Source: Brevundimonas subvibrioides (lineage in GTDB: Bacteria > Pseudomonadota > Alphaproteobacteria > Caulobacterales > Caulobacteraceae). Taken from it: a stretch of DNA of 64,000 nucleotides. The notes under the pieces are model-generated. The model did not search any database, was not told the origin of the DNA, and was given only the letters and a program-made list of their open reading frames with translations. The DNA is taken from assembly GCF_002280785.1 (NCBI RefSeq), contig NZ_NCEQ01000013.1:90637-154636 (forward strand). The letters are read 5' to 3'. Shown here piece after piece: positions 27,025 through 35,351 of the stretch (the stretch's first letter is position 1; the number at the start of each line of letters is the position of its first letter). A program made the translations under genes and the position numbers.

Positions 27025-27767
27025 TGCCCCGCTACCGGCTGGACATCGAATACGACGGCGGCCCCTACAACGGCTTCCAGGCCCAGGACGGCCTGCCCAC
27101 GGTTCAGGGCGCGATCGAGACGGCCATCCACGCCTTCTGCGGCGAGACTGTGCGCATCGCCGCGGCCGGCCGCACCGACAGCGGGGTCCACGCCACAGGC
27201 CAGGTCGCCCATGTCGACCTCGACAAGGACTGGCCCGCCGCCACGGTGATGAACGCCCTGAACGCCCATCTGATCAGGGAAGGCGTCGCCATCCTCGACT
27301 GCCGGGCCGTGGCCGATGACTGGCATGCCCGCTTCTCGGCCACGGGCCGCAAATACCTGTACCGCATTCTCAACCGCCCCGGCCGCCCGGCGCTGGAACG
27401 GGGCCGGGTCTGGCACGTCCGCAAACCGCTCGATGCCGGGGCCATGCAGGCCGGCGCCAACCACCTGATCGGCCACCACGACTTCACCACCTTCCGCGAC
27501 CTGGCCTGCCAGTCGAAGTCGCCGGAGAAGACCCTCGACGTGGCGACGGTCCGACGCGTGGACGAGGAGGTGCATCTGGTGTTCGAGGCCCGCTCCTTCC
27601 TGCACCGCCAGGTCCGGTCCATGGCGGGCACCCTGGTTGAAGCCGGCCTCGGACGCTGGACGCCCGACGACGTGAAGGCGGCGCTGGAGGCGAGGGAACG
27701 TACCGCCTGCGGACCCGTGGCGCCGTCCGATGGGCTCTACCTGACCGGCGTCGATTACGGTTCTTGA
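27024..27767 (+). CDS. truA: tRNA pseudouridine(38-40) synthase
   Basis: The 247-residue enzyme isomerises U38-40 in the anticodon arm. The catalytic Asp lies in [15 protein letters not shown] (about residue 52); [12 protein letters not shown] and [19 protein letters not shown] are further family blocks. The ATG overlaps the fmt stop (TGATG), as in many alphaproteobacterial def-fmt-truA operons. Confidence 0.97.
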   Translation: MPRYRLDIEYDGGPYNGFQAQDGLPTVQGAIETAIHAFCGETVRIAAAGRTDSGVHATGQVAHVDLDKDWPAATVMNALNAHLIREGVAILDCRAVADDWHARFSATGRKYLYRILNRPGRPALERGRVWHVRKPLDAGAMQAGANHLIGHHDFTTFRDLACQSKSPEKTLDVATVRRVDEEVHLVFEARSFLHRQVRSMAGTLVEAGLGRWTPDDVKAALEARERTACGPVAPSDGLYLTGVDYGS

Positions 27768-27798
27768 CAAGGTTTATGGTGGGGCGGACGCTTCGGCC

Positions 27799-28050
27799 AT
27801 GGCGGCGATGAAAATCACCCTTCCAGACCAGATGAAGGCTTGGGTCGAGGCCCAGACCGACGATGGTCGCCATGCCAGTTCCAGCGCCTACATTCGCGCC
27901 CTGATCCGCAAGGATCAAATCGCCAACATGCAGCGTCTGGTCGATGAGGCGCGAGCAGGCGGGATCAGCGACAGGACGACTGATCAAATCTTTGCCGAGG
28001 TCCGAGAGCGAGCATTGGCTCACATCGCTGCACGCGATCTGGAAAGTTGA
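27799..28050 (+). CDS. ParD-like antitoxin, orphan
   Basis: The 83-residue protein has a ribbon-helix-helix start (MKITLPDQMKAWVEAQTDDG) followed by ASSSAYIRALIRKDQ, the ParD-family DNA-binding module. The C-terminal half, which in ParD binds the toxin, is present (ISDRTTDQIFAEVRERALAH). No ParE-like gene follows; the next gene encodes a membrane protein, and no ParE fragment was seen in the gap. Base composition is less GC-rich than the neighbours from here to 28632, suggesting later acquisition. It may regulate transcription or neutralise a toxin encoded elsewhere. Confidence 0.8.
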   Translation: MAAMKITLPDQMKAWVEAQTDDGRHASSSAYIRALIRKDQIANMQRLVDEARAGGISDRTTDQIFAEVRERALAHIAARDLES

Positions 28051-28077
28051 ACCGTCCGGGCCAACGAGGTCGGTGAG

Positions 28078-28632
28078 ATGAGCACGTCACCCAGTTCAAA
28101 GGTTGCAGGTCTGCTGATGGCCAGCATCGTTGCTTGGGCTTTGACAACGCTCTTCGATATCGGCCCGATCATTCTCGGCGCAGCCGGCGAACGTATCATG
28201 GGCTTCGAGAATCTGACGCCGATGGACCCTGTCCAACTCCGAAATATCGTCACGCTCTACGCCTTTTTCGGCTTGCCCGTTGCCGTCGTATTCGTGCCCC
28301 TCGTAGGATATCCGATCTGGAAGCGCGCAGAGCGTCATGGCCAGACGACACTTCGAAACGCCCTTTGGGCGGGAGGGCTAGTGGGCTTGATCCTCGGCTT
28401 CGCGCTCGCGGCCTACATCTTCATCTACGGCTTGCAGACGATGGCAAACCCGAACGCCAGTTTCGACTCATGGACCTACGGCTATCAAACGATGGACGAC
28501 GGCATGCCGACTGTTCTTGGCTGGAGTTTCCAGCTCATGGATGTTGTGTTTACTGGAGTAACCGGCGCCTTGGCGGGACTAGCCGCCTGGACGGTTGCAG
28601 CGACGATGAACCGCCGACGGAATCCCGAATGA
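28078..28632 (+). CDS. Four-helix inner membrane protein of unknown function
   Basis: The 184-residue protein has about four hydrophobic stretches (VAGLLMASIVAWALTTLFDI, VTLYAFFGLPVAVVFVPLVG, ALWAGGLVGLILGFALAAYI and a last one near residues 150-173). No signature residues or known domain are recognised. Codons such as TTG, GCA and CGA are commoner than in the flanking genes, so it may have been acquired with the ParD-like gene. The stop overlaps the DUF72 start (ATGA). Confidence 0.65.
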   Translation: MSTSPSSKVAGLLMASIVAWALTTLFDIGPIILGAAGERIMGFENLTPMDPVQLRNIVTLYAFFGLPVAVVFVPLVGYPIWKRAERHGQTTLRNALWAGGLVGLILGFALAAYIFIYGLQTMANPNASFDSWTYGYQTMDDGMPTVLGWSFQLMDVVFTGVTGALAGLAAWTVAATMNRRRNPE

Positions 28633-29378
28633 CCCACCCCATCCATGTCGGTATCGGCGGCTGGACCTTCGAGCCCTGGCGCGGCGTCTTCTATCCGTCG
28701 GACCTGACGCAGAAGCGCGAGCTGGAATATGCCTCGCGGGCCCTGACCTCGATCGAGATCAACGGCACCTACTATTCGACGTTCAAGCCTGACAGCTGGA
28801 TGAAATGGCGCGACGAGACGCCGGAGGCCTTCGTCTTTTCCGTGAAGGCCAGCCGCTACTGCACCAACCGGAAAATCCTGTCCGAGGGCGGCGAGAGCTT
28901 CGCGCGGTTCCTCGACCAGGGCCTGACCCTGCTGGGCGACAAGCTGGGCCCGATCAACTGGCAGTTCATGGGGACCAAGAAGTTCGATCCCGAGGATTTC
29001 GAGGGCTTCCTGAAGTTGCTGCCGATGGAGAAGGACGGGGTCCGTCTGAGGCACGCGCTTGAGGTCCGCAACCCGACCTTCGCCACCGCACAGTTCTATG
29101 ATCTGGCGGCCAGATACGGCGCCGCCATCGTCTATGCCGTCGACGACGAGGAACCGACCTGGCCGCAGATCGATGAGCCGACCGCCGACTTTACCTACGC
29201 GCGTCTGATGTCCAGCCGCGAGGACGAGCCGACCGGCATGACCTCGGGCGAGCTGGACGCGGTGGCGCAGCAGACGAGGGCCTGGGCCGAACGCGGCGAG
29301 GTGTTCGCCTATTTCATCTCGGGTGCGAAGGTGCGGAACCCGGCTGCGGCGCAGGCCCTGATCGCCCGGCTCGCCTAG
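28629..29378 (+). CDS. DUF72 family TIM-barrel protein
   Basis: The 249-residue protein starts with HVGIGGWTFEPWRGVFYPSD and contains ASRALTSIEINGTYYSTFKP and FSVKASRYCTNRKIL, which define the DUF72 (YecE) family. The family has a TIM-barrel fold resembling AP endonucleases or phosphatases, but no established general reaction. The ATG at 28629 overlaps the previous stop; the longer frame upstream lies over another gene and is rejected. Confidence 0.88.
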   Translation: MTHPIHVGIGGWTFEPWRGVFYPSDLTQKRELEYASRALTSIEINGTYYSTFKPDSWMKWRDETPEAFVFSVKASRYCTNRKILSEGGESFARFLDQGLTLLGDKLGPINWQFMGTKKFDPEDFEGFLKLLPMEKDGVRLRHALEVRNPTFATAQFYDLAARYGAAIVYAVDDEEPTWPQIDEPTADFTYARLMSSREDEPTGMTSGELDAVAQQTRAWAERGEVFAYFISGAKVRNPAAAQALIARLA

Positions 29379-29489
29379 CCGCGGATTAATTGTAACCGTA
29401 GGTGATGCGAATTCGCTTGAACCAGCACGAGCCAGTCCCTTTATATGAAACCGCTGCTGATGCAGTTATAGATTTTAAGGGGTTTCCCA

Positions 29490-30104
29490 ATGGCTTTCGA
29501 CTCTCTCCCCGCCCGAGACGTCCCGCTCACTGACGCGGCCCTGGCCCAGGTCTTCACCGAGGCCCGCACGCGCAACGGCTGGACCGACCGTCCCGTGCCG
29601 ACCGAGTTGTTGCACCGCCTGTATGACCTGACCAGATTTGGCCCGACGGCGGTGAACAACACGCCGGCCCGGTTTGTCTTCGTTACGTCGCCCGAGGCCA
29701 GGGCGCGCCTCGTGCCGCTGATGAGCGAGGGCAACCAGGCCAAGACCGCCCAGGCGCCGGTCACGGTCATCCTCGGCTACGACATGAATTTCCACGATCA
29801 CCTGCCGCACCTGTTTCCGCATGCGCCGGGCGCCCGCGACTGGTTCGGCGAAGAGACCGGACGTCGTGAAAGCGCCTTCCGCAACTCCTCGCTGCAGGGC
29901 GGCTATTTCCTGCTCGCCGCCCGCGCCCTGGGTCTCGATGTCGGTCCCATGTCCGGCTTCGATCCGGCGAGCGTGAAGGCCGAGTTCTTCCCCGACGGCG
30001 ACATCGAGCCGAATTTCATCATCAACCTCGGCTACGGCAACGACGACAATCTCTTCCCGCGCAGCCCCCGGCTGACCTTCGACGAGGCTGCGAAGATCGT
30101 CTGA
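29490..30104 (+). CDS. Malonic semialdehyde reductase-type nitroreductase (RutE/HadB-like)
   Basis: The 204-residue FMN-dependent oxidoreductase has [31 protein letters not shown] and [24 protein letters not shown], typical of the RutE branch of nitroreductases, which reduces 3-oxopropanoate-type aldehydes. No other rut gene is visible, so the native substrate is uncertain. Upstream, 29379-29489 is unusually AT-rich for this window and holds a possible promoter (TTGAAC at 29417, TATATG at 29442, 19 bases apart). The Shine-Dalgarno is AAGGGG. Confidence 0.85.
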   Translation: MAFDSLPARDVPLTDAALAQVFTEARTRNGWTDRPVPTELLHRLYDLTRFGPTAVNNTPARFVFVTSPEARARLVPLMSEGNQAKTAQAPVTVILGYDMNFHDHLPHLFPHAPGARDWFGEETGRRESAFRNSSLQGGYFLLAARALGLDVGPMSGFDPASVKAEFFPDGDIEPNFIINLGYGNDDNLFPRSPRLTFDEAAKIV

Positions 30105-30154
30105 CGAATCAGGCGCAACCACGACTTTCCGCGCAACCCGCCACAGGCTAGTGA

Positions 30155-30198
30155 TTTCCCTGACAAAGGTTCGGCGCCAGACCGGACCGTCAGGGAAA
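30155..30198 (+). promoter_or_regulatory. Perfect 10 bp inverted repeat in the phaB leader
   Basis: TTTCCCTGAC (30155-30164) and GTCAGGGAAA (30189-30198) pair perfectly across a 24-base loop, which itself contains GGTTCGGCGCCAGACC. It ends 11 bases before the phaB ATG, next to the ribosome site AGGAAC. It could be an operator or an RNA stem-loop acting on translation. Confidence 0.6.
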
Positions 30199-30209
30199 CA
30201 GGAACGCAC

Positions 30210-30935
30210 ATGGCTCGAGTGGCTCTCGTCACGGGTGGAACCCGCGGTATCGGAAAGGCGATCGTTCAGCGTCTGAAGGAAGACGGCATGTCCGTCGCCG
30301 CCGGCTATTCCGGCAATGCGGAGGCGGCCGAGGCCACGGCCCGCGAGCTGGGCGTCATGGTGGTGAAGGGCAATGTCGGCTCCTACGAGGACTGCGCCCG
30401 CGCCGTCGCCGACGTGGAGGCCGAGTTCGGCCCCATCGACGTGCTGATCAACAATGCCGGCATCACCCGCGACGGCTTCTTCCACAAGATGAGCGCCGAC
30501 CAGTGGTCCGACGTCATCCGCGTCAACATGGACAGCGTCTTCAACATGACGCGCCAGGTGATCAACGGCATGCGCGACCGCGGCTTCGGCCGCATCGTCA
30601 ACATCTCCTCGATCAACGGCCAGAAGGGCCAGGTCGGCCAGACCAACTATTCCGCCGCCAAGGCCGGGATGATCGGCTTCACCAAGGCCCTGGCCCTGGA
30701 AAACGCGCGCAAGGGCGTCACCGTGAACTGTATCGCGCCCGGCTATATCGATACGGAAATGGTCGGAGCGATGGACGAGAAGGTCCTGGCCGGCATCATC
30801 GCCCAGATCCCCGTGGGCCGTCTCGGCAAGGGCGAGGAGATCGCCGACATGGTGTCCTGGCTGTCGGGCGAGCGTGCCGGATATGTCACAGGCTGCACGC
30901 TGTCGCTGAACGGCGGTCAATACTTGGTCGGCTGA
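30210..30935 (+). CDS. phaB: Acetoacetyl-CoA reductase PhaB
   Basis: The 241-residue SDR makes (R)-3-hydroxybutyryl-CoA for polyhydroxybutyrate with NADPH. It shows TGGTRGIGKAIVQRL, NNAGITRDGFFHKM, the Ser of NISSINGQKGQVGQTNY and the Tyr/Lys of YSAAKAGM. The signatures GITRD and SINGQKGQFGQ-like separate PhaB from FabG. Length fits. PhaC and PhaA are not in this window. The leader inverted repeat may regulate it. Confidence 0.9.
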   Translation: MARVALVTGGTRGIGKAIVQRLKEDGMSVAAGYSGNAEAAEATARELGVMVVKGNVGSYEDCARAVADVEAEFGPIDVLINNAGITRDGFFHKMSADQWSDVIRVNMDSVFNMTRQVINGMRDRGFGRIVNISSINGQKGQVGQTNYSAAKAGMIGFTKALALENARKGVTVNCIAPGYIDTEMVGAMDEKVLAGIIAQIPVGRLGKGEEIADMVSWLSGERAGYVTGCTLSLNGGQYLVG

Positions 30936-30985
30936 CCTTTTCGCCGCCCAAAATCCGCCGCGGCTCCCGCGCAACGCTTTCGGCC

Positions 30986-31768
30986 ATGAGTTCAAGGGTC
31001 AAGCACGAGACGGCGCGATCGCCGGTCCCGGCGACGATGGCGTTCGCCGTCGTCGTTCTGGCGATCATGGTCGCTTCGGCCGCCGAGGCCCAGGTGCGCG
31101 GCAACGCCCAGGCCGAGCAGAATCAGACCTTCCAGAACGACAGCCAGCGCGGCCTCCCGGCCAACGGCCTCTATGCCTCCGACGTCGGTGAGCGGTTCAT
31201 CTTCGACGGCCGGGGCACGCGCCCGCTGTTCCGGTTCGAGCGCCGGGAAGAGACCTGGGTGTTGCGCTCGACGCCCGCGCCGCGCGGCGACGTCATCTAT
31301 CGCAACGACGGCGGGGCCCAGATCCTGCGTGTCACGCCGGACGGCGGCCTGACCCTCTATACGACCCGCACGCCGAACGGCTCTCCGGCCTCGCGCATCG
31401 GGGTGGCCCCGCCGCTTGAACTGCCGACGCTGGGCCCGATCCGGCTGTTTACCCTGATGAACCAGCGCGGCAGTCTGGTCAGCCAGGCCCTGGGCCGGCT
31501 AATCGTCGTCAACCTGACGGGCGAACAGTCCGAGGCCCTGATGGTCGACGCCCTGATCGTGACCACCGAGGCGGTCATCCGCATGGCCCGCACCCCGACC
31601 TTCCGCGACCGTGTCAACGGCCTGCGCAGCATCACTCTGGTCGAGGGCGCCCGCAGCTCCGTGACCTTCTCGCGCGGCGATCTGCGGGTCGTGGTCGATC
31701 CGCGTCAGGGACAGGCCGGACGGCCGTCGTCCTCCAGCATCATCCAGGCCGTCGCAACGCGGGACTAG
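30986..31768 (+). CDS. Exported protein of unknown function
   Basis: The 260-residue protein has an N-terminal signal or anchor (MAFAVVVLAIMVASAAEAQ) and a beta-rich body with FIFDGRGTRPLFRFERRE, ILRVTPDGGLTLY and VVNLTGEQSEALMVDALIVT. I do not recognise an enzyme site; it may belong to a Caulobacterales-restricted DUF family. The frame is open further upstream within phaB, but ATG 30986 or the Met at codon 18 gives a proper signal peptide. Its stop codon and the stop of convergent gloB share the same CTAG. Confidence 0.65.
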   Translation: MSSRVKHETARSPVPATMAFAVVVLAIMVASAAEAQVRGNAQAEQNQTFQNDSQRGLPANGLYASDVGERFIFDGRGTRPLFRFERREETWVLRSTPAPRGDVIYRNDGGAQILRVTPDGGLTLYTTRTPNGSPASRIGVAPPLELPTLGPIRLFTLMNQRGSLVSQALGRLIVVNLTGEQSEALMVDALIVTTEAVIRMARTPTFRDRVNGLRSITLVEGARSSVTFSRGDLRVVVDPRQGQAGRPSSSSIIQAVATRD

Positions 31769-32493
31769 ACGGCGAACGAATCCTTCGCTGCGCGACGCCG
31801 GGCGAACTCTTCCGCGTTGCCGGCGGTCAGGAACGGATTGAGGGCCCGCTCGATCTTCATGGTCGTCGGCACCGTCGGCTCGCCCCGTTCGCGCGCCGCG
31901 AAGATCGCCCCCGCATGCGCCCTCACCTCCAGCCGATCATCAACACTGAGGGTGAAACGGGCATTGGCCGCCGTATATTCGTGCGCCCCGTACAGCACCG
32001 TCTCGTCGGGCCAGCCCAGCAGACGGCTCAGGCTGTCCCACATCTGCTCCGGCGTGCCTTCGAACAGCCGCCCGCAGCCCAGCGGGAACAGGGTGTCGCC
32101 GGTGAAGGCGATGGCGTCCGCCGCCGAACGGAAGACCACATGGCCCAGCGTGTGACCCGGCGTCGCGGTCACATGCAGGGGCGTGGCGCCGATCATGACC
32201 ATGTCGCCCTCCTCGACCACCCGATCCAGCGGCGCGACCTTTCGCACCTCCTCCGGCCCCCAGATGTCGCAACCGGTCTCGGCCTGAAGCCGGGCATTCC
32301 CCTCGGTGTGATCGGGATGCCAGTGGGTATTGATGATCCGGTCCAGCCTGCCCCAGCCGAGGCTGGCGATCCCGTCCAGGATCACCTGGGCGTCCGGCGT
32401 GTCGATGGCCGCGACCGTCCCCGTCGCCTCGTCCCGCGCCAGGAAGGCGTAGTTGTCGGTCCGCGCCGGAAACAGGTGAACGGTCAGGGGCAT
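31765..32493 (-). CDS. gloB: Hydroxyacylglutathione hydrolase (glyoxalase II)
   Basis: The 242-residue metallo-beta-lactamase-fold enzyme splits S-lactoylglutathione to lactate and glutathione. It has the metal motif THWHPDHTEG, TPGHTLGHVVF, FTGDTLFPLGCGRLFEG and YGAHEYTAANARF. The C-terminal NPFLTAG is typical. It is divergent from a methyltransferase gene, an arrangement frequent in alphaproteobacteria. The length is slightly shorter than the E. coli enzyme. Confidence 0.95.
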   Translation of the reverse strand: MPLTVHLFPARTDNYAFLARDEATGTVAAIDTPDAQVILDGIASLGWGRLDRIINTHWHPDHTEGNARLQAETGCDIWGPEEVRKVAPLDRVVEEGDMVMIGATPLHVTATPGHTLGHVVFRSAADAIAFTGDTLFPLGCGRLFEGTPEQMWDSLSRLLGWPDETVLYGAHEYTAANARFTLSVDDRLEVRAHAGAIFAARERGEPTVPTTMKIERALNPFLTAGNAEEFARRRAAKDSFAV

Positions 32494-32539
32494 GGGTCGT
32501 CCTTGGTTCGGTAAGCCTCATCGCCATATAGTCAGGACC

Positions 32540-33319
32540 ATGCGCCGCGCCATCGAAGACCTGCGATCCTTCTACGGCGAGCCGACCGGTGCGCTGGTGC
32601 GTCGGCTGCTGGCGAAGCGGCTGGAGGATGCCTGGGGCGAGGCGCCGGGCTGCGACGTGCTCGGCATCGGCTACGCGACGCCCTGGCTGGACGCCTTCGT
32701 CGGCGCCCGCCGTGTCATCGCCGCCATGCCTTCGGGCCAGGGCGTCGAGGTCTGGCCCGCCGCCGGGCGCAACCGCACCCTTCTGGTCGACGACAGGCGG
32801 CTGCCCTTCCCGGCCGGATCGTTCGACCGCGTGCTTCTGGTCCATGCGCTGGAGGAGGCGGACGATCCCGCCCAGCTGCTGACCGAAGCCGTGCGCGCCC
32901 TGGCCCCGGCCGGACGGATTATTCTGGCCGCCGCCGCGCGGGGCGGGATGTGGGCCCGGGCCGAAAGCACCCCCTTCGGCCACGGCCGCCCCTTTACCCG
33001 GGGCCAGCTGGAACGGCTGGTCCGCGCCGCGGGCCTGGAGCCGACCGCCTGGTCCCAGACCCTCTATGTTCCGCCATGGACTCCGCTGCTGGGCCTCGCC
33101 GACGGGTTCGAACAGATCGGTCGCCATATCGCGCCGGGCGCCGCCGGGGTGATTCTGCTGGAGGCGACCCGTCAGGCCTACGCCCGCATCCGTCCCTCGG
33201 GCGCGACCCTGCGCGTGCGCGCCGAGGCGCCCGGGCTACAGCCCCAGCCCGTCACGCGTGGACCGATCACGCGTAATCCTCTGTCTCGAAGACTGGATAC
33301 AGACGCCGAACCTCTTTAA
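32540..33319 (+). CDS. Class I SAM-dependent methyltransferase
   Basis: The 259-residue Rossmann-fold methyltransferase has GCDVLGIGYATPWLDAF as a variant of SAM-binding motif I, RTLLVDDRRLPFPAGSFDRV (motif II with Asp) and LAPAGRIILAAAARGG (motif III). The C-terminal half is Pro- and Arg-rich. The substrate is unknown. ATG 32540 was chosen because the longer frame would begin inside the divergent gloB start. It heads a plus-strand unit with sixA and the DUF952 gene. Confidence 0.85.
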   Translation: MRRAIEDLRSFYGEPTGALVRRLLAKRLEDAWGEAPGCDVLGIGYATPWLDAFVGARRVIAAMPSGQGVEVWPAAGRNRTLLVDDRRLPFPAGSFDRVLLVHALEEADDPAQLLTEAVRALAPAGRIILAAAARGGMWARAESTPFGHGRPFTRGQLERLVRAAGLEPTAWSQTLYVPPWTPLLGLADGFEQIGRHIAPGAAGVILLEATRQAYARIRPSGATLRVRAEAPGLQPQPVTRGPITRNPLSRRLDTDAEPL

Positions 33320-33329
33320 GCGCGGGCCC

Positions 33330-33842
33330 ATGCACCGCCTGATCCTGATGCGCCACGCCAAGACCGAGCGGGCCGCCGAAAGCGGCCTCGACCGTGATCG
33401 CGCCCTGACGCCGCGCGGCCTGGACGACGCCGCCCTGATGGGCCGTATTCTGGCCGACAAGGGCCTGCGGCCCGACCTCGCCCTCGTGTCCTCGGCCACC
33501 CGGACGCGACAGACCTGGGAGGCGATGCACGACTCGCTCGGGGACGTCGAGGTCCGCATCGAGCCCCGTCTCTACGACGCCACCACCGACACCATCCGCC
33601 GCTTTGTCGAGGATGCGGAGGACAAGGCGGGTTGTTTGCTCGTGATGGCCCACAATCCGGGCGTCCAGTTGCTGGCCATGGAATATCTGACCGAGAGCGC
33701 CGCCTCCCCGTCGGTGCTCGACCGGATGGCGGGTGGTTTCCCAACGGGCGCGGCCGCCATCTTCGAGATCGATGTCGCCGGTCGCTGCGCCTACGACGGC
33801 TTCCTCACGCCCAAGGCCTTCGGCGGCGGGGCCGAGGACTGA
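33330..33842 (+). CDS. sixA: SixA-like phosphohistidine phosphatase
   Basis: The 170-residue histidine phosphatase begins LILMRHAKTERAA, the RHG-type motif with the phosphate-accepting His. It continues with RGLDDAALMGRIL and LVMAHNPGVQLLAMEYL with the second catalytic His. SixA family members dephosphorylate phospho-His on HPt domains or on the PTS protein NPr. The start at 33330 lies 10 bases after the methyltransferase stop. A hybrid kinase gene lies nearby, but a functional link is speculation. Confidence 0.88.
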   Translation: MHRLILMRHAKTERAAESGLDRDRALTPRGLDDAALMGRILADKGLRPDLALVSSATRTRQTWEAMHDSLGDVEVRIEPRLYDATTDTIRRFVEDAEDKAGCLLVMAHNPGVQLLAMEYLTESAASPSVLDRMAGGFPTGAAAIFEIDVAGRCAYDGFLTPKAFGGGAED

Positions 33843-34276
33843 TGACCGAGACCGTCGCCTACAAGATCATCGACGCTGCCGAATGGCGCGAGGCTGTGGC
33901 CGAGGGCGTCTATGCCGGGTCCGCCTTCGATCTGGCGGACGGCTACATTCACCTGTCGACCGCCGATCAGCTGGATGAGACCGCGCGCAAACACTACGCC
34001 GGGCGCGAAAACCTGGTGCTGCTGACCGTCGATCTGACGGCGCTCGACGACACGACCGTCTGGGAGGCCTCGCGCGGCGGCGCCCTGTTCCCGCATATCT
34101 ACGGCCTCCTGCCTGTAAAGGCGGTCACCGAGACTGTGGCCTATTCCTCCCCCATCGGGGGAGGGGGACCGCGAAACGGTGGAGGGGGCCAACCCCGGAC
34201 ACCGAATCCGGATCGGGCCCCCTCCGTCACGGCGCAAAGAAGCGCCGCGCCACCTCCCCCCACGGGGGAGGAATAG
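33842..34276 (+). CDS. DUF952 family protein with a repeat-encoded C-terminal tail
   Basis: The 144-residue protein starts ATG 33842, overlapping the sixA stop. Residues 1-101 are a complete DUF952 domain (VAYKIIDAAEWREAV, DGYIHLSTADQLDETARKHY, LFPHIYGLLPVKAV), of unknown function. Residues 102-144 are wholly encoded by the family A repeat (SSPIGGGG..., RAPSVTAQRSAAPPPPTGEE), which begins at a codon boundary. The stop TAG lies directly before the pyrD ATG. The tail is low-complexity, Gly/Pro-rich and presumably unstructured. Confidence 0.85.
   Translation: MTETVAYKIIDAAEWREAVAEGVYAGSAFDLADGYIHLSTADQLDETARKHYAGRENLVLLTVDLTALDDTTVWEASRGGALFPHIYGLLPVKAVTETVAYSSPIGGGGPRNGGGGQPRTPNPDRAPSVTAQRSAAPPPPTGEE
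34145..34273 (+). repeat. Palindromic repeat, family A, copy 2 (in-frame inside DUF952 gene)
   Basis: The 129 bp copy starts TCCTCCCCCATCGGGGGAGG and ends CCTCCCCCCACGGGGGAGGA. Its length is a multiple of three and the whole copy is open in the DUF952 frame. Orientation is the same as copy 1 at 4570-4700, which is 131 bp. Confidence 0.9.
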
Positions 34277-35323
34277 ATGCCCGTCCCTGACTTCGGCGCC
34301 GCGATCCTGCGTCGGCTTGACCCCGAGACGGCGCACGGCCTCGCCATCCAGGCTCTGAAGACCATCCCCCTGCCCGCGCCGCGTGCCGACGACCCGATCC
34401 TGGCGACCCGGATCGCGGGCCTGAACCTGTCCAACCCGATCGGCCTCGCCGCCGGGTTCGACAAGAACGGCGAAGCCCTGCGCGGCCTCGCCCGCCTCGG
34501 CTTCGGCTTCGTCGAATGTGGCTCGGTCACCCCCCTGCCCCAGGCCGGCAATCCGAAACCCCGCCTGTTCCGCCTGTCGCAGGACCGGGCCATCATCAAC
34601 CGGATGGGCTTCAACAACACCGGGCTCGAGGCCTTCGCGGACCATTTGTCCGCCCGCCCCTCGGGCGCTGTGATCGGCGCCAATCTGGGCGCCAACAAGG
34701 ACACAGACGATCGCGCGGCCGACTATGTCACCGGCCTCAAACGCCTCGCCGGCCTCAGCGACTATTTCACCATCAACATCTCCTCGCCCAACACGCCCGG
34801 CCTGCGCGCGCTGCAGGGGCGGGAGGCGCTGGACGACCTGCTGGGCCGCATCGCCGAGGCCCGGACCACCGCCGCGCCCGTCTTCCTCAAGATCGCGCCG
34901 GACCTGACCTTCGCCGAGATCGCCATGATCGTCGAGGCGGCCCTGGTCCACCGGATCGACGCCCTGATCGTGTCGAACACCACGCTCGACCGTCCCGACA
35001 GCCTGACCTCGCCCGACCGCGCCGAAGCCGGCGGCCTCAGCGGCGCGCCCCTGCGCGGCAGGGCCCTGGCCGCGCTCCGGGACGCCGCCGAGGCCGCCGA
35101 AGGCCGCCTGCCCCTGATCGGCGTCGGCGGCATCGCCTCGGGCCAGGACGCCTGGGAACGGCTCCGCGCGGGCGCGTCAGCCATCCAGATCTATTCCGCC
35201 CTGATCTACGACGGCCCCGGTCTGGTCGGCCGGATCAAACGCGATCTCGCCGCACGTCTGCGCGCCGAAGGTTTTTCCAGCGTCGCAGAGGCGGTTTCGG
35301 CGGGTCCGTTGACGGAGCGTTAG
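34277..35323 (+). CDS. pyrD: Dihydroorotate dehydrogenase (quinone), class 2
   Basis: The 348-residue membrane-associated flavoenzyme oxidises dihydroorotate to orotate in pyrimidine synthesis, passing electrons to quinone. It has the N-terminal membrane helix region, LSNPIGLAAGFDKNGEA, GFVECGSVTPLPQAGNPKPR, the catalytic-Ser segment TINISSPNTPGLRALQ and LIGVGGIASGQDAWE for FMN. It starts immediately after the DUF952 stop; the ribosome site GGGGGAGGA is provided by the family A repeat. Confidence 0.96.
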   Translation: MPVPDFGAAILRRLDPETAHGLAIQALKTIPLPAPRADDPILATRIAGLNLSNPIGLAAGFDKNGEALRGLARLGFGFVECGSVTPLPQAGNPKPRLFRLSQDRAIINRMGFNNTGLEAFADHLSARPSGAVIGANLGANKDTDDRAADYVTGLKRLAGLSDYFTINISSPNTPGLRALQGREALDDLLGRIAEARTTAAPVFLKIAPDLTFAEIAMIVEAALVHRIDALIVSNTTLDRPDSLTSPDRAEAGGLSGAPLRGRALAALRDAAEAAEGRLPLIGVGGIASGQDAWERLRAGASAIQIYSALIYDGPGLVGRIKRDLAARLRAEGFSSVAEAVSAGPLTER

Positions 35324-35351
35324 GGGCAAGCCGGGCATAGTCTTCCGATGC

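Noticed and set aside
27799..28632. Complete ParDE toxin-antitoxin pair
   Set aside because: Only the ParD-like half is recognisable; the following protein has four membrane helices and no ParE fold signature.
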